NCBI GenBank assembly: GCA_033816765.1
Contig: CM066296.1
Coordinates: 2,914,001-2,978,000 of the forward strand
Length of the DNA stretch: 64,000 bases
Source of the DNA: Nothopassalora personata
Lineage: Eukaryota; Ascomycota; Dothideomycetes; Mycosphaerellales; Mycosphaerellaceae
Reading direction: 5' to 3'
The translations under genes and the position numbers were made by a program. A model generated the notes under the pieces. That model had not been told where the DNA came from. It saw only the letters and a program-made list of their open reading frames with translations, and did no database searches. Of this stretch, positions 1-9,189 are shown piece by piece (the first letter of the stretch is position 1; each line of letters starts with the position of its first letter).

Positions 1-2011
1 TTGTACCCAGACTGGACCTTCTACTACAGTGTGCAGACATAAGAAGAGACGCCACGGACACAAGTGGTGAACATAGTGGAGAGCCTTGGCGATCCGCGGA
101 GCTTTGGCCGCCTCCGACGGACCTGTCTCCGTTCCCGAGATCGATCGGGACGATTTGAAGTCTGACTGTTACACGCTTCGCAAATGGGGCGCAGGGCCAT
201 AACCGAGGTGCTGCGGTGATTATGCTGGGGATCGAGCGCAATCACGCAGAGCGAAGCGGTGCAGGATCGAATCCGGGAATGCCTACTACCACGGCAGGAG
301 CACCATTCACCTGCAGTAATGGAAACTTCAGGGGTGTCGGTCATCAGAAGGAGCTATACCGTGCTTGAGCTCACCAGTAACCCTGAGACCCTGCCTACGT
401 ATCATCCAGGGCGCGACAACCACAGGAGGCAGTAGCGGGGCCCTTCAAGCTGATCGAAAGAACATGATCGCTGACTCTAGGAACCCGGTGCCACTCTATC
501 GAGAACGTGCAACATTCCCCCTTTTCCAGGAGATATGTTATTGGAGAGTAACAAAGAGCTTTGAGCTATGCCGATACTGCACACGACAAATGAACACGGA
601 GAAGGACTATCGTACCGCATTTCACAACCAGCAAGAAGCAGGATAGGCACTGTTGAGTAGCGAGGTCTTAGTGCGCGACTGTGGAGACCAGATCAGAGAC
701 AATCGTGGCACAAACCTCTCAAGACCACGAGCAGGGAAAGTCGTCACAGAAGATCGCAGACGTCCTACTAATTTGGACACATTGCATCGCTGCAAATGCA
801 AAAATGCATCTTCCCGACCGATAATCAGATGAGTCCGAGCCAAGCGCACCCCTGAAGCGTGTACAGCGATGTTGAGAAAATGTGCTCCAGTGGTCAGCGG
901 GACTTCCTCCGTCGCCGCTGATTATGGGATGAACATGCTGTCGGAAAGGGCTTGCAGCAGGCACGTATTATCTTCCTACGAACGACAGGGGCTTTGTGTA
1001 AGGCAATACCGCTAGTCGCAAAGATTATAATTGCACGGGTCCAAGCAGAGAGAACCCACCATAGCATAGTCGGAACTTTGCACGACAGAGAACCGGTCAT
1101 GCAGTCGCACCGCCCGACACTGCCGGGCAATGGTGCCTTACGGCCACGTTCAGATCTTTCTCCAAGCCGCAAGGCTGGCAGCACGATCATGTGCGGCGGT
1201 AAGGTAAGTGAACGTTTCAAGGAACGGTCACCTTGACTGGAGAATTCACTATAGATTTTCCATGCTGAAGAGGAGCAGAAAAGACGCGTCTCTCATTTCA
1301 AATCTATGCTCACGCCCTTGAGCCTGATGATCTAACGTGACAACTATCTCGGCGTAATCCGATCATCACGCCTGGGCTGTGACGGGCCAAGATCGCTATC
1401 AACAGATACTACGCTGATCATATCCTTTCATAGATTGTCAAATTAATTGGTTTCTCAGACAATCTCCAGTATCGATGTCGCACATACCTTGCTCATGCAC
1501 CGCATTGTTTGAGCAAAGTCAAAATAATCCGCAAGCCTACGACTTTCATATTGAATGACATGGGTTCCTCCCGTGACATCCAAGACGAGGATCAATCTTT
1601 GCAAAGTATTTCCATATCATGTCGGGCGGAAGTGTCGTCGACGTAAGCTTGCCGGAAGCAAAACTCTAATCAACAGCATCATCCGAAAACGGAAAGCGCA
1701 GCCCACGGCGCACGCGTGGTCGGCAATCCAGACAACAAAGACGCCACGCTGCAGAGTGACTTGATCTCAGAATCGAGTGACATGGGGTCTGGATCGTGAA
1801 TGGTTGTGCTTGCGAGCCAATCTTTGGACTATGATATCGTGCAGGCCATGAGCAAGCCATTGGCGAACAAGACGACGGCTCGTGTGCTATCTAGAACTGT
1901 ATTGACGGACCCGAGACCCGCCTCATATCGGGAGTGAAAGGGATGTACGTCTTCAGCTCAGCAGAACCCTACTCAGCGCTTTCAACCTGGCGTTAACAAA
2001 GTGGCGTGAAA
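1..2011. other. host flank with no supported gene
   Basis: Ordinary-composition host DNA without RIP bias. Only short ORFs of about 60-110 codons occur on both strands, and none shows a recognisable domain, consistent splice sites or an extended frame. The segment 24-344 (minus) is the longest open stretch at the left edge. It could be part of a gene cut by the window edge, but I see no domain that supports this. Confidence 0.5.
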
Positions 2012-3295
2012 TCAGCCACCTGGAGATGGTCCACCGTAGTAGTGTCTTCTAGAGCCCATGCTGACCCGGTTGGGGCTTGTGTGCGTTTGTTGATGCCTCA
2101 TCTGTGCGATGGCCGCATTTGCTGAGCTATCCGATGCGTTGCTTGCAGATGCATGCTGAGTTTGCGGAGGTTCATGCTGCTGGTGCTGCATCTTCTGCCT
2201 TTCTTTCAAGAGCCAATCCAGCAACGTTTGGCCGCTGCCCTGGTTCTGGCCTTTTGGGGTGTATTGAGGGAAAGTGATGGGGTCGACCAGCGTGCCTTCA
2301 AACGGTTGCACTGGGTGTCTCTACAAACCAAGGTATCAGCTATGCTCGGAAAGCACGTAACAATAAGAGATCAAGCCACGCATGTCGTGCAGTGCATGTC
2401 TCCATCACCTGTCCAGCGTGAGGCAATCCAATGACATACCTGACATGATACTGGTGATCCAAGCAGACTTGGATCCTCAGCGCCGCGAAAAGTCTCGCTC
2501 CGTCGCCCTGCTAAGCAAGCGAGGTGCGTGGTATTGTCCAAGCCGTGTAGTGGAACAGTCACATAGCCTCGGCATCCGGGACAGAAACGTAGTGTCTCGT
2601 TCCCCAGCATCGGCTTGTTCCCGCATAAACACTTCAAGGCACGAAGCTCTTCCACGTCTTCGGAGCACAGGCTCTCGTACCGGTCGCGCGCTTCGACCTA
2701 GGAAACGTATCATGTCAGCTTGGCTCAAAAAATACGTGACAGTGACTGAGCATCTAACCCCCGTGCGTGGAGTAAGATGTGCGCTTGAGCCTGCCATATT
2801 GTTGACCTTTCTGTACTTACAAGCATTTCAAGAGCGCACCAGACGCACCGTCCGTTTGCAAGGACTTGTGATGCGCACGTGCAGGTGTCAATATGCCCGA
2901 AGTGATTATCGGTGTTTGGCGGGGTCCATTTGGCCAATTGCGTGTAAACGCACTCTGCGCACATGGGCATAAGGCTTCTGTTGTAGAGAATGGTCTGTTC
3001 GATAGTGCTATGGTGCAACTGCGACCTATGCTGCATGTGCGTCAGTAAGAGTTGGGTACTCTGGAGGACGGATGCTTCTGACTTCTGTGCAGGTATTTGG
3101 GAATACTTCTGGTGGCAGTCCTGGAGCGCTAGCAAATAGGGCTTTTCTGGCTGCTAGCTCCTCGGATACGAGCTGCCTAGTGTCGGACACGAGTTGTCTG
3201 GCAGCATGATCTTCGGTAAGGGCTGCTGTGCGCTGTTGAGCCATACGCTGAAGTCTGGCGGCGTAATCTTCGAGTGATGAGGAGTATCTATCCAT
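2012..3295 (-). CDS. four-exon gene for a cysteine-rich protein of unknown function
   Basis: My splice model joins four exons on the minus strand: 3295-3107, 3030-2821, 2697-2440 and 2320-2012, giving about 321 residues. All three introns (76, 123 and 119 nt) lie in phase 0 and end in AG after branch-like CTGAC, GCTGAC or GCTGATAC. Two donors are strong (GTAAGT, GTATGT) and the first is weaker (GTATTC). Exon 1 is helical and rich in Ala, Arg and Glu. Exons 2 and 3 carry paired cysteines (CAEC, CTC, CVWC, CLC, CPGC) that look like metal ligands. Exon 4 is low-complexity, rich in Gln, His and Ser, and ends in Gly/Pro. No family is recognised. The frame continuity across three introns is the main support; a transcript would be decisive. 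Confidence 0.68.
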
Positions 3296-3738
3296 GACGT
3301 GAGTGATGACGCGGTTTTGGGCGGGTTTTGAGAGCGTGGAAGTTTAGTAGGTTGATTTCTGCGTGTTTGTATGTGTTTTCGGCATGACCATGTGATTCTG
3401 ACGCCCGTAATCTGTGCGGAGTGAACGAAGCTCGTGATCCGATGACAGGCTGTGAAGATTGCCGCTCGTCGTTTGTCGGGGCGATGCTCTTTGCTGGAAG
3501 TGGTCGGTACATCTGAAAGAGCTGTGTTCGACAACAATGGTGCCCCATGTGCTCCTGAAGTTCTGTTCTGCATGTCAATATATACAAGACTCATATTACA
3601 AGCGCTTGATTTTATGGGATCACACAGAAGCGTGTCTTGTCAGGTCAATGCTCTCCTCAACCCGGGCAGTAGCGCCTGAAATGTAGTTGTGCAACCTCGA
3701 CCCTGAAAGCTTGCCGTCATTGCTGAAAGGAGCACGAC
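3296..3738. other. intergenic region between the cysteine-rich gene and HAUS1
   Basis: This is the 443-bp gap between the HAUS1-like stop and the start codon of the downstream minus-strand gene, so it should hold the HAUS1 3' end and the promoter of the cysteine-rich gene. Overlapping short ORFs on both strands show no domain. I see no clear core promoter motif. Confidence 0.5.
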
Positions 3739-4587
3739 CTAATCTTCGACCATACCCTCGAACAATCGATCCCGCTTCATCGTAAGCTTTCGCAACTGCT
3801 CTCGAGCCTCCTCCACCTTCTTCCTCGCCGCTCGTGGCTCAGCTGGCAGACCGTTGAAAGCTTTGAGCTCTGCCTCCAACCGCACCAGTCGCTCACGCTG
3901 CTCTGCGACTTCCGCTGCTTTTCGATGGAATATCGCAAAGGCGTTGCCATTAGACGAAGGCCTGGCAGCTGCGATGCGCTCCTCGTACTCCGCCACTTTC
4001 GCTTTCAGGTGCTTGGCCGTCTTCGTCCACTCGGCAGTATTTGCCACAACATCTGCAGGCGCCTGAAAGTCATTTGCCCTGAGATCCTCGAGTATCTTTG
4101 AGACTCTGGCTTGTTCATTCTGGAGAGCATCGAGCTGAGCTTGGGTGCGCTGAAGTTGTTGTTTCATCTCGAAGTCGGTTGAGATCAATTCGATCATGGC
4201 GTTTCCCATCGCTATCGGATCAGTATTTGGGCAGTCGAGAGCCACCATAGTCTCGGCAAGTGTGTCCAGATGTGTTTCGTTCACCAGCTCGACCTGCATC
4301 GCTTGAAGCACTTCATCCGCAACGCCAACTTGTCGCTTCGAAAGTGACTGCAAGGCCGTCTTCTCGATCCGCTCAATTTGACTCCTCTGCTCATCGGCAC
4401 TTTCATTGAGGTTTGCAAGGGTCAGCAGTGCCTGCAGTGTATCCTCGTTGCGCTCGAAAGTGGGCATTCGCGAGCCATAACGTTTCAGCAGCCACGCATC
4501 GACAGCAGCCCAGTCTTTTGCTTGAGCTTTTTGGACTCGAGCCTTGGAAGGTGAGAATAATGCTGATGCTGTCCATTCCGAGTCCAT
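3739..4587 (-). CDS. HAUS1: HAUS augmin-like complex subunit 1 homologue
   Basis: A single-exon gene of 282 residues, almost entirely helical with long coiled coils. HAUS1 is a subunit of augmin, the complex that brings gamma-tubulin to existing spindle microtubules to nucleate branches. The N-terminal block at about residues 22-62 (DWAAVDAWLLKRYG followed by PTFERNEDTLQALLTLANLN) fits the fungal and animal HAUS1 start pattern of a WL...YG motif, a P.FE.N stretch and a leucine-rich helix. The C-terminal coiled coil, with a short NGLPAEP turn near residue 245 followed by KKVEEAREQL, also fits. Length matches the family (human about 278). The identification rests on remembered family features, not a search. 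A Copia LTR starts only 118 bp upstream of the start codon. Confidence 0.7.
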   Translation of the reverse strand: MDSEWTASALFSPSKARVQKAQAKDWAAVDAWLLKRYGSRMPTFERNEDTLQALLTLANLNESADEQRSQIERIEKTALQSLSKRQVGVADEVLQAMQVELVNETHLDTLAETMVALDCPNTDPIAMGNAMIELISTDFEMKQQLQRTQAQLDALQNEQARVSKILEDLRANDFQAPADVVANTAEWTKTAKHLKAKVAEYEERIAAARPSSNGNAFAIFHRKAAEVAEQRERLVRLEAELKAFNGLPAEPRAARKKVEEAREQLRKLTMKRDRLFEGMVED

Positions 4588-4705
4588 GGTTGGTGTTGAA
4601 TAGAAGAAGATGATGAAGACGCGATGTGACGTGCGGCAGTAATGTCTGAGTTTCCACGCTAGTCTTTATACGGCGCGTGGCATCTGAGGGTCTGAAGCTC
4701 GATAT

Positions 4706-4879
4706 TGTTGTGAATCAGGTGACCAATGGCTGTGTTAGTCAGGACTTGGCACACATATACTATATTACACTGTTTCTGTAGCTAGATAGTCTTATACCCT
4801 GTAGCAATTTATAAGGGTTACTAATCTACCCTATGGTTTTAATCTAGAGCTTATACTCGTTAAATACCTATTTATAATA
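4706..4879 (+). repeat. Copia-A 5' LTR
   Basis: This 174-bp LTR begins TGTTGTG and ends ATAATA, where the final CA has become TA. It is closely similar to the Copia-B LTRs (54392-54567 and 61493-61668) and to the interrupted 3' LTR that ends at 53143. The target duplication GATAT precedes it. Confidence 0.92.
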
Positions 4880-4894
4880 GGTTATAAGCCCGGG
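4880..4894 (+). other. Copia-A primer-binding site, half-tRNA iMet type
   Basis: GGTTATAAGCCCGGG follows the LTR directly. Its reverse complement contains GGGCTTATAACC, one C-to-T change from the anticodon arm GGGCTCATAACC of initiator tRNA-Met. Ty1/copia elements that prime from a cleaved half initiator tRNA, such as Drosophila copia, use this site. The same sequence is found in Copia-B and Copia-C. Confidence 0.7.
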
Positions 4895-5349
4895 TACTCC
4901 TCTACCTATTTATTTTAAAACCTAAATTGTTATCGAAGCTCTATTAAGGATTAGCTTACCTTACTAGTAGACCTAACCCTATATTTGTTTTATAGATAAC
5001 TATCTAATCGATTTAAGAACTACTATATGATATTAGCACTAAGCATTATTACCGTAGTATAGTATCGGAAAGAGCTAGACTAGATATAGAGTTTAGAAAC
5101 AATACCTCTAGTAACCTAGTAAGGTCTACTAAGGATAACTAGGTGCTTAGAAAAGGCGTACAGTTCTAGGTATAGAAATCTATACTAATTAGCGTACTAC
5201 TAGAGAAGGATCTAGTTAGATATATAATCTACAACCTAGACTAGGTTAATCTAAAGCATGCTCTAAATAGGGTAGCTTATATACAAACCTAGAGAGTAAG
5301 GTCTATATCTACTATAGGAACTATAGATACACCTACAACCTAGAATAAG

Positions 5350-6095
5350 GAGGATATATAAGCCTATAGCATAATTATAGCTAGATTAGACTCTATATTA
5401 AGGCTAAACTTTAGAGATATAGATAAGTTAGCTAAGGAATTATATATTTTAATTAAGGCAATATATAAGCTAGTTATTATAATTAATCTATATAATACTT
5501 TAAAAGCAATTAGTTATATTAAATTAGATACTATAAGACCTAATATATTAAAGTACTATAAAGACTTTTAAGCTTAGGTATATAACTATAAGACTACTAT
5601 AGAGCAATTTATTAGATCCTCCCTAGTTAATAATAAGTTACTACTTAAATCCTTATTTATCCTCCTAGATAGCATCTATAGATTATACTTTATTAAAGGC
5701 CTAAACTATATTAAATAGCTTAGGACATAGAGACATAACAATCCCCTAGAATTAACTACCCTAGAGAGAATATTTATAACTCTTAGGAAGGAGTAAGTAC
5801 CTACTACCTATAAGCCTAGTAATAGCTTTATTAGAGTATTCTTAAGTAAGAATAATAATAAGTAGTGTATATAGTGCTTATCCAAGCATACTAACGTAAA
5901 CTACTATAAGTAGCATCTAGAGAAGAATCCTAGAAACAAGTCTAAGAAGGGTAAAGAGACCCTAAAGAATAGGGTAAAGAAGGTAAAGGGTAATAAGTCC
6001 TCTAGGAAGAGGATTACTATAGCAATTAATAACTAGTTAAGTATATTATTTCATTAGGAGTATAGCTCTAATAGTAATAGCGACTAGAGATAACT
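5350..6095 (+). pseudogene. Copia-A gag, RIP-inactivated and truncated
   Basis: The sequence matches the gag region of Copia-B (about 55082-55830) over its length. Frames are interrupted by many TAG/TAA codons. The similarity stops at about 6095, where a fragment of another element begins. The zinc-knuckle region near 5870-5915 is degraded. Confidence 0.75.
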
Positions 6096-6108
6096 CTTAT
6101 AAGAGCGA

Positions 6109-6445
6109 TGTCCCGTGCTTTATACCCTACCTAACCCGACTAAAAGGTATAGTGTCCGCGGTTGGTAACCGAGGATAGCACGGGTATATATCCCTTTACT
6201 AATGTTACGTAACCTACGCCCGTTACGTAATCCCCTTACAATTATACCCCCTCCCGGACGTACCGTCCTCGGGGCGTAATGTATAAGGCTAAACGACCCT
6301 CGTTATTAATTACTAAGCAATGTTAACCCCGAAACTACTAGTCGTACGCGCGTACGAAACGCCTACGTATCGTAATTGCGGCTACGTCGCTATACGACCG
6401 ATAGACCTATTACGATATGTAGTCCCCGTACGACTAGTCTCTTAG
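6109..6445 (-). mobile_element. G5: fragment of a gypsy element (3' LTR plus adjoining internal sequence)
   Basis: A 132-bp LTR-like segment (6109-6240) starts TGTCCCGTGC and ends CCCCTTACA. It is followed on the plus strand by the pyrimidine tract ATTATACCCCCTCCC, which reads as a polypurine tract next to a 3' LTR on the minus strand, as in G1. The LTR contains an inverted repeat (CCCGTGCT and AGCACGGG). About 200 bp of internal sequence follows, then a G2 LTR cuts it off. No partner LTR was found in the window. Confidence 0.5.
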
Positions 6446-6643
6446 TATAAGGACCGTAAGGCTATAAGGGGATATCGTAATATACAGTACGCCTACGATC
6501 TTCTAATCGTTAATGAACTAAAGCTTACTTTCTTCTATAGACGCTATATGCGTCTCCTAGTATACGTATACGCGTTACGTGCGGTATACTAAGCCGGGTA
6601 TAGCCGTATTATGTATAAGAGTTAGCTATAGGCTACCCTTATA
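6446..6643 (-). repeat. G2-type LTR, left copy
   Basis: This 198-bp LTR runs from TATAAGGACC to CCCTTATA. It matches the copy at 50454-50651 in length and nearly in sequence. The bases to its left (CTTAG) do not match those to the right of the other copy (TATAT), so the two LTRs may not bound one simple insertion. Confidence 0.75.
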
Positions 6644-6648
6644 ACTAC

Positions 6649-7018
6649 TATTAACGACTAATAGGTTGTGTTAACCTTAGGTTTAGAGGGTGTCCCTTAG
6701 GTCTAACTTGCCCTAATTTCATTTTAGTTTAATTAGACATTTAGGTAAGCTAGTAGGACCTAGTATAGCTATTAAGATATATACTACGTAGTTAAGCATT
6801 ATAAGCGTAGCATTAAGGAAACAATTCAATTTATACCTCTCGAGTAGAGGGTATAGGGGTTTAAGTCCGCTAATCCTCTTATTTATCTAGCTACTATGCT
6901 ACTCGTTACGTGACCTAATTTCACGGTCCCGGGACCGGCAAATACCCCTACTTACATAAGCGCCGCTCTATACTACTACAACTCGGACAGGCCTATATAG
7001 GGTAGCTAGTAGACATTA
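6649..7018 (+). repeat. R1 5' LTR
   Basis: This 370-bp LTR lacks the 23-bp duplicated TTAACCTTAGG segment found near the start of the R2 LTRs. It contains the palindromic core CGGTCCCGGGACCG near 6928-6941. Confidence 0.85.
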
Positions 7019-7078
7019 TTTTAGTAGTTAATGAGGGGGGGTATTAAGTGTACACCCGGTAGCGTATTAGCATCTAGT

Positions 7079-7215
7079 TTATAAGGTTAAAATCACGGTT
7101 TAAGGTCTAAGGTTTACGGTTAAGGTTATTACTTAAGGTTAAGGTTTAAGGTTAAGGTTTATAGTTAAGGTCGACTAAGGTCAAAAACACTTAAGGTCTA
7201 AGGTATTTAGTAACA
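7079..7215 (+). repeat. TTAAGG-type short repeat in the R1 leader
   Basis: Imperfect repeats of AAGGTT and AAGGTTT lie between the 5' LTR and ORF1. The same array is present in the R2 leader at 13804-13965. The unit resembles but is not the TTAGGG telomere repeat. Confidence 0.7.
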
Positions 7216-7266
7216 ATTACGGTTATAAGGTCCTATTAAGCAACAACTAGTATTAGTACATTCTAA

Positions 7267-7775
7267 AGTAAGTACTACGTAATAATAGATACGGCTACAT
7301 TACTAGAAAAACTTAGCACCTTTACCGACATAGGTAGAGGCTATAAACAGCCTATAAACCCTACGAAAATAGAAGGGGTCTATAGGGATTCTATCCCTTA
7401 TAAGGGGATAGAGGAATCGGAGGAAGGGGAAACACCTAAATCTAGTAAAGAAGGGAGAAGCGGATTTAGCGCCGCTAAATTAGGTATAGGTGTAGGAACG
7501 AATAGTATAATTAGAATAGATACTATAACTGCCCTCTTTAGACGATTAGTAGTAGTAATAGAAAACGCTAGCCCTCGCTTTCTACCTCTAGGAGGTGCTA
7601 AGAATCCGTTCTTTAACGGTACTAATGCTACTAAGTTCTAGGAGCGGTTTAGCGACCTAATAGACTAGTATCCGCCTCGGGCATCTATTAAGAAGGATGA
7701 TTTCTAGGGTAGGTTTAAGCGCAATTACGAAACTACTATCCGGCGCGTAGTTATAAGGCTACCTAGGTAGCTTAC
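7267..7775 (+). pseudogene. R1 ORF1 (gag-like), first part
   Basis: It matches R2 ORF1 from its first codon (here ATAGATACGGC, with ATG changed to ATA). It is interrupted at CTTAC by the G1 insertion and resumes at 26483. Several TAG codons occur in frame. Confidence 0.75.
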
Positions 7776-7972
7776 TATAAGGGGCAGCCTAGTAGCTAAC
7801 CCTTATATGTAGCCTTACGTATAACATGCGGTCGCGACCGGCTACTAAGCCGCACGTAACACGCATACGTACACCTTACGACGCGCGATGCGTCTTAAAT
7901 AAAAAGGCAAGAATTAGTTCATCTACGACTAGTAGGTCGTAGGCGTACTATACATTACGACATCCCTTAACA
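7776..7972 (+). repeat. G1 5' LTR
   Basis: It starts TATAAGGGGCAGCC (TG changed to TA; the 3' copy keeps TGTAAGG) and ends CCCTTAACA. It contains the palindrome CGGTCGCGACCG. Confidence 0.9.
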
Positions 7973-8099
7973 GTTCTAATTCTTCTCTTCGTTATAATCT
8001 ATACACGCTATAGAGTCCGAACGCGACGACAGTAGCGCTACGCCTACGGCTCCCCTAAGCCCTAGGGCCTAGCAATAAGCAAGGCGTGTAGCCTTAGTC

Positions 8100-9180
8100 G
8101 TAAGGAGGGATGCCCTTCGGGTAGAGGTTAAGGAGAAGGGCATATAGAGGGAGATTAAACAGTTAGAGATCTTACGGGACGTAAGCGTACCGCCGGCGGA
8201 CCCTTAGGGCGAATCCGGCGGAGAACTATCCCCTACTCCCCCTCCCCCTCCTCTATCTATAGTAACTAACGATAATATCGTAGCTCGAGGCGCGGTCGCA
8301 TCGTATACGACACGTTTACGTCTTAAAGAACCTACGCCTTTTAGAGGGGACTCGATTAAGAAAGCACGGGTATTCCTAAGGGAGCTCTCTCTTATCTTTA
8401 CCCTCTTAGGCGGTACGTATACGACGAACGAGTTAAAGGTCCTATATAGGGTTATGTACCTAAGCGGAGAGGTAAGTAAGCGATAGCACGCTAACTATAG
8501 CGTCCTTAACCTTAAAGGGTATATATACTAGGACTTTAAGGAGTTCTATTGAGACGTATACGGTAACCCTATAAACCGCGTACTTAACGTAATGTTAGAG
8601 TATAAGGTGGTGAAATAGAAGGATAACTAGATAGTACGTTAGTTTACGACTAAGCTAGATGTTATAGAGGATTAGTTAGGGGACTATACGGAGGCGTAAC
8701 GCGTACGACACATGCTCGCTAAGCTTACGCCTAGCCTACGGTCCGCAATCGTTAAGTTTCATAACATCCTAATAACTAGAGAGGAACTAGTAATCCTAGC
8801 TTCGCGTATTAAAAGCACGGAGCGTAGTAGCGGAGGGTACGACCGCGGGTAGTATAGTTGCCGTAGGCGAGAGACTAAGGGCGACTAAGGGCGAAGCGAT
8901 CGTAGCTCGAAGTAGTAGAAGTATAGTTAGGCGTCGCGCGACCCGGGTACGAGTTACTAGCGGGACGCCGGCGGATCGTCTATAACCTTCGATAGGACTA
9001 AAGCGGAGTACTATAGATGCTATAAGAAGGGTTATATTAAGACGGATTACCCGAATAGGCACCTATAGAAGGACCGTAACGCGTAAGCGGTTCGTAGGGT
9101 AGACGCTACGAAGGCTCTAACTAAGAAGGGTAGTAACTAGGGAAAAGGTAGAGGACTAGAAGTAGTTCGCTCCTAAGTCC
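8100..9180 (+). pseudogene. G1 gag, RIP-inactivated
   Basis: A capsid-like stretch around 8320-8560 reads as a retrotransposon gag (for example PFRGDSIKKARVFL). A zinc knuckle at 9009-9050 shows the pattern CX2CX4HX4C with two cysteines and the histidine now coded as Tyr (TGC to TAC, CAC to TAC), a neat record of G-to-A and C-to-T change. TAG codons interrupt the frame. The same gag family is found on the minus strand in G2 (49118-50453). Confidence 0.8.
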
Positions 9181-9189
9181 GAGTTTTCC

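Noticed and set aside
894..1236. Overlapping ORFs of 108 and 94 codons on opposite strands
   Set aside because: Neither has a domain, coding bias or splice support; mutual shadows in non-coding host DNA.
7079..7215. Telomere remnant
   Set aside because: The unit is TTAAGG-like, not TTAGGG, and it occurs at the same place in both R elements. It is part of the element.
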